A DNA stretch of 64,000 nt from positions 1,888,001-1,952,000 of the forward strand of contig NZ_CP029078.1 of assembly GCF_005222485.1 (NCBI RefSeq), read 5' to 3'. Made by a program: the position numbers and the translations under genes. The notes beneath the pieces were generated by a model. The model did not search any database and was not told where the DNA came from. It saw only the letters and a program-made list of their open reading frames with translations. This document shows positions 40,773 through 50,023 of this stretch, one piece after another (position 1 is the first letter of the stretch; each line of letters begins with the position of its first letter). This DNA is from Streptomyces griseoviridis. GTDB taxonomy: Bacteria > Actinomycetota > Actinomycetes > Streptomycetales > Streptomycetaceae.

Positions 40773-41827
40773 AGCCCCTGCTCCCGCCTGCCGTACTGCC
40801 CGTCGTGAACCCCGCCCGCCCCCGCCGCACCGGCCGGGACCACTCCGTCCGCGTCGTACGCCGCCAGCGCCTCGCGGGCCGCCCGCCGGGCACTGTCGGC
40901 GAGCGCGGACGGCGAGACGATCCGGCCGTCCCCGCCCAGCCGCAGCGCCAGCCGGCGCAGCGACGCCGGGTCAGGCGTCCGCAACGTGATGCGCAACCCG
41001 CCGTCCGCCAACTCCTCCGCGCTGTCGTGCGGGTAGTACTCGGCGACCCACCGGCCCCCCGGCCCCACCTCGACGACCACCTCGGGATCCTCCGCCGCGG
41101 GCTGCACCAGCCCCTCCGAGAGATCCCGCAGCTCCACCTCGGGAGGCGCCGACGGCTCGTCCAGGATCTTGATCTCGGCGACCCGGTCGAGACGGAACGT
41201 GCGCCGCGCCTCCGAACGCCGGCACCACGCCTCCACATAGGTGTGACCCACACTGACCAGGCGGATCGGATCGATCTCGCGCTCGGTGACCTCGTCCCGC
41301 GCGGGCGAGTAGTAACGGATCCACAGCCGACGGCGCTCCGAGATCGCCCGGTCGACATCCGCGAAGACCCCGCCCTCGGACTCGAACGTCACCGACAGAC
41401 GGGAACTGGCACCCGCCGCCTCCCCCGCCGACGTCTCCACCTTGGCCGTAGCCCGCAGCAGCGCCTGCCGGTCGCTCTCCCGCAGGCCCGGCAACGTGGC
41501 CACCGCGCGCGCGGCCACCAGCAGCGCCGTCGCCTCGTCGGCGGCCAGCCGCAGCGGCTCGGCCGCCTCAGCGGCCAGCGCGGCCGGGTTGTGCCACCAG
41601 ATGCGCTCACCGTCGGTGTCGATGTCCAGGAGGTCACCACCCCGGAAACTCGTACCGCACATCGGCAGCACGTCCAGATCCGAGACCAGCTCGTCCTCCG
41701 TCACACCGAAGGCGCGCGCCACGTCCTCGATGCGGGCGCCAGGACGCTCCCTCAGATACGTGACCAGCGAGAGCATCCGCCGGGTCTGGTCGATGGCGTT
41801 GACGGCCCTGACCGGTTTGCCTGCCAC
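40769..41827 (-). CDS. pafC: WYL-domain transcriptional regulator PafC
   Basis: A 352-residue WYL regulator. The N-terminal winged helix (RMLSLVTYLRERPGARIEDVARAFGVTEDELVSDLDVL) precedes the WYL domain (RRLWIRYYSPARDEVTEREIDPIRLVSVGHTYVEAWCRRSEARRTFRLDRV) and a C-terminal WCX extension. With PafB it forms the PafBC activator that in mycobacteria drives the RecA/LexA-independent DNA-damage response. It is placed 18 bp after pafB. Confidence 0.93.
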   Translation of the reverse strand: MAGKPVRAVNAIDQTRRMLSLVTYLRERPGARIEDVARAFGVTEDELVSDLDVLPMCGTSFRGGDLLDIDTDGERIWWHNPAALAAEAAEPLRLAADEATALLVAARAVATLPGLRESDRQALLRATAKVETSAGEAAGASSRLSVTFESEGGVFADVDRAISERRRLWIRYYSPARDEVTEREIDPIRLVSVGHTYVEAWCRRSEARRTFRLDRVAEIKILDEPSAPPEVELRDLSEGLVQPAAEDPEVVVEVGPGGRWVAEYYPHDSAEELADGGLRITLRTPDPASLRRLALRLGGDGRIVSPSALADSARRAAREALAAYDADGVVPAGAAGAGGVHDGQYGRREQGL

Positions 41828-41845
41828 TGTGTTGTCCGCTCCCCC

Positions 41846-42799
41846 TCAGCCCTTGGCCACGGCCCGCAGCCGGTCCACCACGTCGGCCCGCAGCTCTGCG
41901 GGCTCGATGACCACCACGTCCGGACCGAACTCCGCCAGCCACGCGTCGAGCCCATGGCCGTACGGAACCTCCAACTCGTCCCAGCCGTCACCGAGTTCCC
42001 GAACCGCCGACGCTTTCGCCCGAAGGGGGTACCCGGCACCCGCCCGCAGCCGGATCAGCGCGGACCGGTCCGCGGTCTCCCCCGCCCACCCCGCCACCGT
42101 GTCCCGCACGGTGACCACATCGGGCACCTCCGCCGTGAACAGCCCGTTGCGGCTGCGCACCCGCCCGGTGATCCGCGACAACCGGAACACCCGCTCGGCA
42201 CCGCGGTCCCGGTCCCAGCCCGCCAGGTACCAGTGCCCCCGCCAGCACTCCAGCGCCCACGGCTCCACCTGCCGCGGCTCGGGCCGGGCAGCGGTCGCCT
42301 TGCGGTAGTCGAACACGACAGGCCGACGGTCACGGCACGCCAGCATCAACGGCTCGAACGCCGCCTCGTGCACCGGGATGCGCGGCTCCAGCGCGCCGTG
42401 CGCCTCATACGGATCGACGTCCTCGGGCAACCCCGCCGCACGCAGCTTCTGCAACGCCCCACTGGCGGCACCCGCGAGCCTGGCCTGCTGCCACACCTTC
42501 GCGACCAGCCCGAGCGCGGCGGCCTCCTCGGCGTCCAGGGAGATCGGCGGCAACCGGTTGCTGTCCCGGCGGGCCCGGTACCCCGTCTCGCCGTCCAGGT
42601 TCTCCACGGTCTCGATGACCAGACCCAGTTCGCGCAGATCGTCCTTGTCCCGCTCGAACATCCGGTTGAAGGAGTCGTCGCTGCCCGCCTCCAGATAGGC
42701 CTCGAGCGACTCGCGCAGCTCGCGCTTGCTGAGGGGCCGCCGCGTCCCGAGCAGACACAGCGCCAGGTTCATCAGCCGCTCGGCCTTGGCAATGGCCAT
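41846..42799 (-). CDS. pafB: WYL-domain transcriptional regulator PafB
   Basis: A 317-residue paralogue of PafC. The N-terminal helix-turn-helix is LMNLALCLLGTRRPLSKRELRESLEAYLEAGSDDSFNRMFERDKDDLRELG. The WYL domain contains VFDYRKATAARPEPRQVEPWALECWRGHWYLAGWDRDRGAERVFRLSRI, followed by the WCX domain. It is the first gene of the pafBC unit and is separated from the FKBP genes by a terminator, so it has its own promoter. Despite the name, PafBC controls DNA-damage genes and not pupylation itself. Confidence 0.94.
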   Translation of the reverse strand: MAIAKAERLMNLALCLLGTRRPLSKRELRESLEAYLEAGSDDSFNRMFERDKDDLRELGLVIETVENLDGETGYRARRDSNRLPPISLDAEEAAALGLVAKVWQQARLAGAASGALQKLRAAGLPEDVDPYEAHGALEPRIPVHEAAFEPLMLACRDRRPVVFDYRKATAARPEPRQVEPWALECWRGHWYLAGWDRDRGAERVFRLSRITGRVRSRNGLFTAEVPDVVTVRDTVAGWAGETADRSALIRLRAGAGYPLRAKASAVRELGDGWDELEVPYGHGLDAWLAEFGPDVVVIEPAELRADVVDRLRAVAKG

Positions 42800-42872
42800 C
42801 GACGCCCTTCGCCTTCCCTATGGTGCTTATCAGCGTCGACCGTACCGCCCCGACGAGGCAGGACAAAGCGGA

Positions 42873-42900
42873 GGGCCCATGCCTGGTCAGGCATGGGCCC
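42873..42900 (-). terminator. hairpin between FKBP gene and pafB
   Basis: Perfect 12-bp arms GGGCCCATGCCT/AGGCATGGGCCC with loop GGTC, 29 bp after the FKBP stop and 74 bp before the pafB start. Confidence 0.85.
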
Positions 42901-42928
42901 CGGGTGATCGCACGCGATCGGATCCCGC

Positions 42929-43300
42929 TCAGACTCCGAGCAGGTCCACCACGAAGATCAGCGTCTCACCGGGCTTGATCAGCGGGGTGGGGCTCTGGTT
43001 GCCGTAGGCGAGGCGCGCCGGGATCGTCAGCTGACGACGGCCACCGACCTTCATGCCCTGCACGCCCTGGTCCCAGCCGGCGATGACCCGGCCACCACCG
43101 AGCGGGAAGCGGAACGGCGCATCGCGGTTCCAGCTCGCGTCGAACTCCTCGCCGGTGCTGAACGCCACACCGACGTAGTGGACGGTGACGGTCTGGCCGG
43201 CCTTGGCCACCTCGCCGTCGCCCTCCCAGATGTCCTTGATCTCGAGGTCCGCCGGCGGCTCGCCGCCCGGGAAGTCGATCTCGGGCTTCTCGATGCTCAC
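42929..43300 (-). CDS. FKBP-type peptidyl-prolyl isomerase
   Basis: A 123-residue single-domain cytoplasmic FKBP with VTVHYVGVAFSTGEEFDASWNRDAPFRFPLGGGRVIAGWDQGVQGMKVGGRRQLTIPARLAYG, including the Tyr, Phe, Asp, Trp and Ile pocket residues. It catalyses prolyl cis-trans isomerisation. It is 61 bp after the FKBP lipoprotein gene and downstream of pafA. Confidence 0.96.
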   Translation of the reverse strand: MSIEKPEIDFPGGEPPADLEIKDIWEGDGEVAKAGQTVTVHYVGVAFSTGEEFDASWNRDAPFRFPLGGGRVIAGWDQGVQGMKVGGRRQLTIPARLAYGNQSPTPLIKPGETLIFVVDLLGV

Positions 43301-43361
43301 GTCTCTAGCTCCTGCTTGGTCTGCGGTAAGGCAACGGTCACAGTCTTACATCCCCACGGCC

Positions 43362-44366
43362 TCACATCTTCGCGAGGATGTCCACCGAGAACACCAGCAC
43401 CGAGTCCTTCTTGATGCCGCTGCCCGACGGCGGGCTGTCGCCGTAGCCCAGCTTGGGCGGAATGACGATCAGCACCCGGCTACCCACCTTCTTGCCCGTC
43501 AGACCCTGCGCCCAGCCCTTGACGACCTGCTGGAGCGAGAACGACGTCAACGCGTTCCTGCTGTACGTGGAATCGAACTCCTTGCCGGTGTCCCACAGCA
43601 CGCCCTTGTACTGCACCAGCACGGTGCTGTCGGCCCCGACCTCCTCGCCGTCCCCCTCGATCACGTAGTCCGCCACCAGCTTCGTCGGCGCGTCCGTCTT
43701 CGGGACATCGATCGAGGGCGCCTTGCCGTCGGTGTTCGTCCCGACCTTCGGCAGCTTCGCGTCGCCCTGCGCGACGTCCTTGCCCTTCGCGGAACTCTTC
43801 GAGTTGAACGCGTCCTGGATGTCGACCACGAACACCAGCGTGTCCGTGCCCTTGATCCCCGCCTGCGTGTTGCCCTGCGTGCCGTAACCCCACGTCGGCG
43901 GCACCGAGAACTCCACCCGGCTGCCCGCCTTCTTGCCCGTCAGCGCGTAACGCCACCCGTCGATGATGGTGCCCTGCGCCAACTGGATCAGCAGCGGCGT
44001 CTTCCGGTCGTAGGAATTGTCGAACACCTTCGCCGACGACCACACCTGCCCCAGGTAGTTGGCCTGGATGTAGTCGTTCTCCGCGACCGCCTTCCCGCCA
44101 CCCGCGATCACCGTCTTCACCGCGAGCTGCTTCGACGGATCACCCGAGCCCTTCGCGACCGTCGGCTTCTCGTCGAACTTGGCACCCGCCGTGATGGCCG
44201 GCAACGGCCCGTCGACGATCTTCGGCGGCGGCGCCGCGGACCCCGACGCGGAAGCGGAGGGCGACGCGCTGTCGGCGGCCTTGCTCGTGTCGGACTTGTC
44301 GTCACCGCACCCGGCGAGAGCGACAAGTCCGGTGGGAACGGCAATCAGGAGTGAGCGTCGGCGCAC
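43362..44366 (-). CDS. two-domain FKBP-type PPIase lipoprotein
   Basis: A 334-residue lipoprotein. The signal peptide ends in the lipobox LVALAGC (Cys about 20), so the protein is anchored outside the membrane. Two FKBP domains follow: the first around IQANYLGQVWSSAKVFDNSYDRKTPLLIQLAQGTIIDGWRYAL, the second around VLVQYKGVLWDTGKEFDSTYSRNALTSFSLQQVVKGWAQGL. It should help fold secreted proteins. The first domain is the more divergent. Confidence 0.95.
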   Translation of the reverse strand: MRRRSLLIAVPTGLVALAGCGDDKSDTSKAADSASPSASASGSAAPPPKIVDGPLPAITAGAKFDEKPTVAKGSGDPSKQLAVKTVIAGGGKAVAENDYIQANYLGQVWSSAKVFDNSYDRKTPLLIQLAQGTIIDGWRYALTGKKAGSRVEFSVPPTWGYGTQGNTQAGIKGTDTLVFVVDIQDAFNSKSSAKGKDVAQGDAKLPKVGTNTDGKAPSIDVPKTDAPTKLVADYVIEGDGEEVGADSTVLVQYKGVLWDTGKEFDSTYSRNALTSFSLQQVVKGWAQGLTGKKVGSRVLIVIPPKLGYGDSPPSGSGIKKDSVLVFSVDILAKM

Positions 44367-44462
44367 GGTGGGGGCCTCAATCGATTCGATCTTGCGGATG
44401 ACGTGCGCGCAACTCTACGACGTGAGAAGGGCGCCGCACGGAAAACGTGCGACGCCCGTGTT

Positions 44463-44487
44463 GCGTTCCGGTCTTTCACCGGAACGC
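44463..44487 (-). terminator. hairpin after pafA
   Basis: Perfect 10-bp arms GCGTTCCGGT/ACCGGAACGC with loop CTTTC, 13 bp beyond the pafA stop codon. Confidence 0.8.
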
Positions 44488-44500
44488 GTTGCCCACCCGA

Positions 44501-45862
44501 TCACATTCCCGCGATCAGCTTCTCCACCCGGTCGTCCACCGACCGGAACGGGTCCTTGCACAACACCGTGCGCTGCGCCTGGTCGTTGAGCTTCAGATGC
44601 ACCCAGTCGACGGTGAAGTCCCGACGCTGTTCCTGCGCCCGCCGGATGAAGTCACCCCGAAGCCGCGCCCGAGTCGTCTGCGGCGGAACCGACTTGCCCT
44701 CGAAGATCTTCAAGTCGTTGCAGATCCGCGCGGCTTGACCCTTCCTCTCCAAGAGGTAGTAAAGGCCCCGACGACGGTGGATGTCGTGATACGCGAGGTC
44801 TATCTGCGCGACCCGCGGATGCGACATGGTCATGTTGTGCTTGGCCCGGTACCGCTCGATCAGCTTGTACTTCATGACCCAGTCGATCTCGGTGCCGATC
44901 CGGTCGAGATCCTCCGCCTCGATCGAGTCGAGCGTCCGGCCCCACAGCTCGAGGACCTGCTCGACCGTACCGGTACGGATACCGCGGCGCTCACAGAAGT
45001 CCACGGCCTTCTCGTAGTACTCGCGCTGCACCTCGAGCGCCGACGCCTCCCGGCCACTGGCCAGCCGCACCTTGCGCCGCCCGGTGATGTCGTGACTGAC
45101 CTCACGGATCGCCCTGATCGGGTTCTCCAACGTCAGATCCCGCATCACCGTGCCCGCTTCGATCATGCGCAGCACCAGATCGGTCGCACCGACCTTCAGA
45201 AGCATCGTCGTCTCGGACATGTTCGAGTCGCCCACGATCACATGCAGCCGACGGTACCGCTCGGCATCGGCGTGCGGCTCGTCACGGGTGTTGATGATCG
45301 GCCGGGAACGCGTCGTCGCCGACGAGACACCCTCCCAGATGTGCTCAGCACGCTGACTGACGCAGTACACCGCGCCCCTCGGCGTCTGCAACACCTTGCC
45401 GGCCCCACACAGGAGCTGCCTCGTGACGAGGAACGGAATGAGGATGTCCGCGAGTCGGGAGAACTCCCCGTGCCGCGCCACGAGGTAGTTCTCGTGACAC
45501 CCGTAGGAGTTGCCAGCCGAGTCGGTGTTGTTCTTGAAGAGGTAGACGTCGCCCGCGATTCCTTCCTCGTGCAGGCGTCGTTCGGCATCTACCAGGAGTC
45601 CTTCGAGAATGCGCTCGCCGGCCTTGTCGTGGGTGACCAACTCGGTCACGTTGTCACATTCGGGTGTGGCGTATTCCGGATGTGAGCCCACGTCGAGATA
45701 GAGGCGGGCGCCGTTTCGCAGAAAGACATTGCTGCTGCGGCCCCATGACACGACACGGCGGAAGAGGTACCGCGCCACCTCGTCAGGCGACAGGCGGCGC
45801 TGTCCCCTGAACGTGCACGTGACGCCGTACTCGTTCTCCAGCCCGAAAATGCGGCGGTCCAT
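44501..45862 (-). CDS. pafA: Pup--protein ligase PafA
   Basis: A 453-residue carboxylate-amine ligase of the GS-like superfamily. It activates the C-terminal Glu of Pup with ATP and joins it to a substrate Lys. Diagnostic segments are [57 protein letters not shown] and [30 protein letters not shown]. The ATG has no ribosome-binding site. TAATGT lies 6 nt upstream, so the mRNA is probably leaderless with its own promoter, although the MFS gene ends only 9 bp before. Confidence 0.98.
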   Translation of the reverse strand: MDRRIFGLENEYGVTCTFRGQRRLSPDEVARYLFRRVVSWGRSSNVFLRNGARLYLDVGSHPEYATPECDNVTELVTHDKAGERILEGLLVDAERRLHEEGIAGDVYLFKNNTDSAGNSYGCHENYLVARHGEFSRLADILIPFLVTRQLLCGAGKVLQTPRGAVYCVSQRAEHIWEGVSSATTRSRPIINTRDEPHADAERYRRLHVIVGDSNMSETTMLLKVGATDLVLRMIEAGTVMRDLTLENPIRAIREVSHDITGRRKVRLASGREASALEVQREYYEKAVDFCERRGIRTGTVEQVLELWGRTLDSIEAEDLDRIGTEIDWVMKYKLIERYRAKHNMTMSHPRVAQIDLAYHDIHRRRGLYYLLERKGQAARICNDLKIFEGKSVPPQTTRARLRGDFIRRAQEQRRDFTVDWVHLKLNDQAQRTVLCKDPFRSVDDRVEKLIAGM

Positions 45863-45868
45863 GACTGA

Positions 45869-45874
45869 ACATTA
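45869..45874 (-). promoter_or_regulatory. pafA: candidate pafA -10 overlapping the MFS stop codon
   Basis: TAATGT on the minus strand (45874-45869) is followed after 6 nt by the pafA ATG. Its TAA is the stop codon of the upstream MFS gene. Confidence 0.45.
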
Positions 45875-47131
45875 CGCCCGATCACCCGAGCTGAAACGGG
45901 GTTCGACAGCACGGTTTGGATCATTTTCCGATGAAGCCGCGACAACCGCCCGCCCCACAGGACCCGACAGCACCCGCGTCGTGACCAGCAGGACCAGCAA
46001 CGACACACCCCCCGCCACCCCCGGCACCACGAAACCCCACCGCGCCCCGCCCGCCTCCACCACAGGACCCGCCAGCCCCGTCCCCACCGACGCACCCACC
46101 GTGAACGTCGTCACCAGCCACGAGAACGCCTCCGTCACCGTCCCCGCCGGCGCGTGCCGGTCCACCAGCACGAACGCACACGCGATCGACGGCGCCAGGA
46201 ACACCCCCGCCAACGCCGTCAGCAACACCATCGGCACCGCGCCCGGCATCAACACCAACGGCAGATAACACACCGCCAGAAGCGCCACCAGCACCTGCAA
46301 CCGCCGCGCCGGACCACCCGTCCAACGCCGCGCCCCGTACACCCCGCCCCCCACCAGCGCGCCCAGACCCAGCGCCGCCATCAGCCAGCCGTACACCACA
46401 TCGCCCCCGTGCCCGTCCGCGTACGGCACCGCCGCCACCGTGATCGAACCGAGCGCGATCCCCACGAACAGGAACGCCCCCAGCAGCGCGACCAGCCCCG
46501 ACGACCGCAGCGCCCCCAGCCAGTGCGCCTCCCGCGGCGCCGAACGCCACGCGCGCGAAGGCGGCGACAGCACCACCGAGAGCGCCCCGACCACCCCGAC
46601 CGCGTTCATCACCAGCAAGGCCGCCTGCGCCGACCACAGCGACGTGCACAAGGTCACCAGCAGCGGCCCGACCGTGAACATCACCTCCTGGGCCACGGCG
46701 TCCATCGCGTACGCCGTGTGCACCTGCTCCTCCTCGCCGAGCACCCCCGGCCACAGCGCCCGCAGACCCCCCTCAAGAGGCGGCGTGAACAGCCCGGCCG
46801 CCGCCACCGTCAGGTGCGCGAGCCAGAGCCGGTCGGTACCGAAGAACGCGAACCCGGCCATCGCCACCGCCGACAGCACCGCCGCGGGCAACTGCACCCG
46901 AGGCTGCCCCCGCAGATCCACCAGCCGCCCCAGCAGCGGCTGCCCCACCGCGTTCGCCACCCCGTAGACCGCCGCCAGCGCGCCCGCGAGGCTGTAACCG
47001 CCCCCCTCCGCGCGCACGAACAGCACGATCGCGATCGCCGCCGTGGCGTTCGGCAACCGGCCCACCAGCGTCCCGACGAGAAGCCGGGCCGCGTGCCGCG
47101 CCCTGAGGATCTCCAGATACCCCGTGGCCAT
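45872..47131 (-). CDS. MFS transporter
   Basis: A 419-residue major facilitator with about 12 hydrophobic helices (ARLLVGTLVGRLPNATAAIAIVLFV at the start, GAFLFVGIALGSITVAAVPYA, GWLMAALGLGALVGGGVYGARRW). The substrate is unknown; the family includes many drug and metabolite exporters. ATG 47131 has GGGAAGG upstream; the extra 14 codons to 47173 are not supported. It diverges from a LacI-family gene and probably is its target. With that gene it interrupts the proteasome order between prcA and pafA. Confidence 0.9.
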   Translation of the reverse strand: MATGYLEILRARHAARLLVGTLVGRLPNATAAIAIVLFVRAEGGGYSLAGALAAVYGVANAVGQPLLGRLVDLRGQPRVQLPAAVLSAVAMAGFAFFGTDRLWLAHLTVAAAGLFTPPLEGGLRALWPGVLGEEEQVHTAYAMDAVAQEVMFTVGPLLVTLCTSLWSAQAALLVMNAVGVVGALSVVLSPPSRAWRSAPREAHWLGALRSSGLVALLGAFLFVGIALGSITVAAVPYADGHGGDVVYGWLMAALGLGALVGGGVYGARRWTGGPARRLQVLVALLAVCYLPLVLMPGAVPMVLLTALAGVFLAPSIACAFVLVDRHAPAGTVTEAFSWLVTTFTVGASVGTGLAGPVVEAGGARWGFVVPGVAGGVSLLVLLVTTRVLSGPVGRAVVAASSENDPNRAVEPRFSSGDRA

Positions 47132-47182
47132 GTCCCGACCTTCCCGATCACCGCGCGCACCCGCCCCGAGCACCGCACGTGT

Positions 47183-47209
47183 TACGTATAACTTCGGCGT
47201 CTATACGTA
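47183..47209. promoter_or_regulatory. inverted repeat between MFS and LacI genes
   Basis: TACGTATA (47183-47190) and TATACGTA (47202-47209) are perfectly complementary arms with an 11-bp spacer in the divergent promoter region. The AT-rich arms stand out in this GC-rich context. Likely the operator of the LacI-type repressor. Confidence 0.65.
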
Positions 47210-47253
47210 CCATGTGCGCTGTTCACGAGTCCATCCGAAGGAGCGTCCCGACG

Positions 47254-48270
47254 GTGCCACCCAACAGCACCCGACCCACCAGCCGGGACGTCGCACAGGC
47301 CGCCGGCGTCTCCCAGGCCGCCGTCTCCCTCGTCCTCGGCGACAAATGGCGCGGCCGCGTCTCCGAACCCACCGCCGAACGCGTCCGCGAAGCCGCCCGC
47401 GACCTCGGCTACCGCCCCAACCTCGCCGCCCGCAACCTCCGCCTCGGCAGCACCCGCACCGTCCTCCTCGTCGTCCCCGCCCTCACCACCGAGTTCTTCG
47501 CCGGCGTCTACACCGGCGCCGCCCGCGTCGCCGCCGACCACGGCTTCGGCGTCGTCCTCTACCCCTCCCCCGAAGGCGTCGGACCCGCCCGCGACCCCTT
47601 CGCCTCCGCCCAGGCCGCCCTCGACGGCGTCCTCGCCTCCTCCATGGCCGCCGACGCCCTCACCGCCATCCGCGGCGACCAACTCCCCCTCGTCATGCTC
47701 GACAGCGACCCCGCCGGCAGCCTCGGCGCCGCCACCGTCAACCTCGACATCGCCGACGGCGTCCGCCAGGTCGCCGACCACCTCCTCGCCCTCGGCCACC
47801 GCCACTTCCTGCACCTCGCCGCCGACATCCCCTCCTGGACCTTCGCCGCCCGCGCCCACGCCCTCACCGCCCGCCTCGCCACCACCCCGGGCACCACCAT
47901 CCGCACCGCCGCCGCGCCCATCTCCATCGAAGGCGCCCTCACCGCCGCCGAAACCGCCCTGCGCACCCCGGGCCCCCGCCCCACCGCCCTCGTCTGCGAC
48001 GACGACAAACTCGCCGCCGGCGCCTACAAAGCCGCCCGCCGCCTCGGCCTGCGCATCCCCGACGACCTCTCCGTCACCGGCCTCGACGACCTCGCCCTCG
48101 CCACCGCCCTCGACCCCGAACTCACCACCGTCCGCCTCGACTCCGAACTCTTCGGAGAAGCAGGCATGACAGCCCTCCTCGCCGTCCTGGAGGGCCGCAC
48201 ACCCGCCGCCGGCGACATCCCCGTCCACCTCGTCGTCCGCGGCTCCACAGCGCCCCCTGGCGCCCCCTGA
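47254..48270 (+). CDS. LacI-family transcriptional regulator
   Basis: A 338-residue LacI/GalR regulator. The helix-turn-helix and hinge read TSRDVAQAAGVSQAAVSLVLGDKWRGRVSEPTAERVREAARDLGYRPNLAARNLR. The ligand domain contains TRTVLLVVPALTTEFFAGVYTGAARVAADHG and DDLSVTGLDDLALATALDPELTTVRLDSELFGEAG. GTG 47254 is used with GAAGGAG about 10 nt upstream; ATG 47212 is a possible earlier start. Codons are extremely C-ending. It probably represses itself and the divergent MFS gene. Confidence 0.92.
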   Translation: MPPNSTRPTSRDVAQAAGVSQAAVSLVLGDKWRGRVSEPTAERVREAARDLGYRPNLAARNLRLGSTRTVLLVVPALTTEFFAGVYTGAARVAADHGFGVVLYPSPEGVGPARDPFASAQAALDGVLASSMAADALTAIRGDQLPLVMLDSDPAGSLGAATVNLDIADGVRQVADHLLALGHRHFLHLAADIPSWTFAARAHALTARLATTPGTTIRTAAAPISIEGALTAAETALRTPGPRPTALVCDDDKLAAGAYKAARRLGLRIPDDLSVTGLDDLALATALDPELTTVRLDSELFGEAGMTALLAVLEGRTPAAGDIPVHLVVRGSTAPPGAP

Positions 48271-48279
48271 ACAGCCGAA

Positions 48280-48308
48280 TGCCCCGGCCGTTTCCCCCAG
48301 CCGGGGCA
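48280..48308. terminator. bidirectional hairpin, LacI gene/prcA
   Basis: Arms TGCCCCGGC/GCCGGGGCA, an 11-nt loop, in the 87-bp gap between the convergent LacI-family and prcA genes. Confidence 0.75.
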
Positions 48309-48357
48309 CCACATCGACGAACGCGACGGGAACCGTGCCCCGCCACCGCTCACACTC

Positions 48358-49116
48358 CTACGCGTCGTCAGAACCCTCGACGTCGCCCTCCTCGGCCTCC
48401 GCCGCCGTCGTCGCGCCACCCGCCTCCAGGAGCCGGTCGAGCTGACGACCCGTGATCCGCCGGAACTTCCGCTTCTGCGGCCGCGTACGGTCGAGCACCG
48501 CCACCTCGAGACGCTCCGTCGGAATGTCCCGCTGCGACCCGTTCGACTCACGCGACAGCGCCTGCACCGCCAGCTTCAGCGCCTCCGCCAGACTCATACC
48601 GTCCTGGTGCCGCTGATCCAGATAGGTACTGATCAGCTCCGCGTTACCACCCACCGCGACCGAACCGTGCTCGTCCACGATCGAACCGTCATGCGGCAGC
48701 CGGTAGATCTGATCACCCTCGGGGGTGTCCCCCACCTCGGCCACGACCAACTCCACCTCGTACGGCTTCTCGGCCGCACTGGAGAAGATCGTGCCCAGCG
48801 TCTGCGCGTACACGTTCGCCAGACCACGGGCCGTCACATCGTCCCGGTCATAGGTGTAACCCCGCAGATCCGCGTAGCGCACACCACCGATCCGCAGATT
48901 CTCGTACTCGTTGTACTTACCGGCGGCCGCGAAACCGATCCGGTCATAGATCTCGCTGAACTTGTGCAGCGCACGGGACGGGTTCTCACCGACGAACACG
49001 ATGCCGTCGGCGTACTGGAGCACGACCAGGCTGCGACCACGCGCGATGCCCTTCCGGGCGTACTCCGCCCGGTCCGCCATCGCCTGCTGGGGTGAGACAT
49101 AGAACGGCGTCGACAC
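48358..49116 (-). CDS. prcA: 20S proteasome alpha subunit
   Basis: A 252-residue alpha subunit that forms the outer rings and gate. It begins [41 protein letters not shown], followed by [39 protein letters not shown]. The C-terminal 40 residues are basic, then acidic ([14 protein letters not shown]) and are probably flexible. The start is GTG. It follows prcB by 58 bp. Confidence 0.98.
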   Translation of the reverse strand: MSTPFYVSPQQAMADRAEYARKGIARGRSLVVLQYADGIVFVGENPSRALHKFSEIYDRIGFAAAGKYNEYENLRIGGVRYADLRGYTYDRDDVTARGLANVYAQTLGTIFSSAAEKPYEVELVVAEVGDTPEGDQIYRLPHDGSIVDEHGSVAVGGNAELISTYLDQRHQDGMSLAEALKLAVQALSRESNGSQRDIPTERLEVAVLDRTRPQKRKFRRITGRQLDRLLEAGGATTAAEAEEGDVEGSDDA

Positions 49117-49174
49117 CGGTTATCCGTCCCTTTCTGTCTGAGTCACTTGATCACCTTCACACGACCGGCGGGAA

Positions 49175-50023
49175 CTAGAGCAGCGCGGCCCGAGGACCAT
49201 CGGGCTGCTCAAGGCGCCGCTCCAGGATCGAACGCGCGATCTCGGACGACTCGTCGTCGTTCAGACGGCGGAAGCCGTCCTCGGTGATCACAGTGACGAT
49301 CGGGTAGATCCGGCGCGCGACATCGGGACCACCGGTCGCCGAGTCGTCGTCAGCCGCGTCGTACAGGGCCTGCACCACCAGCGTGGTGGCCTGGTCCTCG
49401 GTCAGGTCGTCACGGTAGAGCTTCTTCATCGCACCACGCGCGAAGATCGACCCCGAACCCGTCGCCGCGTAACCGACATGCTCCTCGGAACGGCCACCCG
49501 TGACGTCGTACGAGAAGACCCGGCCCTTCTCACGGTCCACGTCGTACCCCGCGAACAACGGCACCACCGCCAGACCCTGCATGGCCATGCCGAGGTTGGA
49601 ACGGATCATCGTCGAGAGCCGGTTCGCCTTGCCCTCCAGCGAGAGCTGCACGCCCTCCACCTTCTCGAAGTGCTCCAGCTCCAACTGGAACAGCTTCACC
49701 ATCTCGACGGCGAGACCCGCGGTGCCGGCGATACCCACCGCCGAGTACTCATCGGCCGGGAACACCTTCTCGATGTCCCGCTGCGCGATCATGTTCCCCA
49801 TGGTCGCCCGCCGGTCACCGGCGAGCACGACCCCACCCGGGAAGGTCACGGCGACGATCGTCGTACCGTGCGGCGCCTCGATGACCCCCTGCACCGGCGG
49901 CAGCTGCCGCTTGCCGGGCAGCAGCTCGGGCTGGTGATCGGAGAGAAAGTCCATGAACGACGAGGACCCAGGCGTCAGGAAGGCAGCTGGTAGACGCCCG
50001 GTGCTACGAGTGTTGGCTTCCAC
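49175..50023 (-). CDS. prcB: 20S proteasome beta subunit
   Basis: A 282-residue precursor of the catalytic subunit. Autocleavage after APHG leaves the N-terminal nucleophile Thr54 ([23 protein letters not shown]), so the propeptide has 53 residues. Other active-site residues lie in the DRRAT segment and in [15 protein letters not shown]. The GTG start has AAGGA 6 nt upstream. Its first 49 bp overlap the 3' end of the endonuclease VII-like gene, which places it in the same transcript. Confidence 0.98.
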   Translation of the reverse strand: MEANTRSTGRLPAAFLTPGSSSFMDFLSDHQPELLPGKRQLPPVQGVIEAPHGTTIVAVTFPGGVVLAGDRRATMGNMIAQRDIEKVFPADEYSAVGIAGTAGLAVEMVKLFQLELEHFEKVEGVQLSLEGKANRLSTMIRSNLGMAMQGLAVVPLFAGYDVDREKGRVFSYDVTGGRSEEHVGYAATGSGSIFARGAMKKLYRDDLTEDQATTLVVQALYDAADDDSATGGPDVARRIYPIVTVITEDGFRRLNDDESSEIARSILERRLEQPDGPRAALL

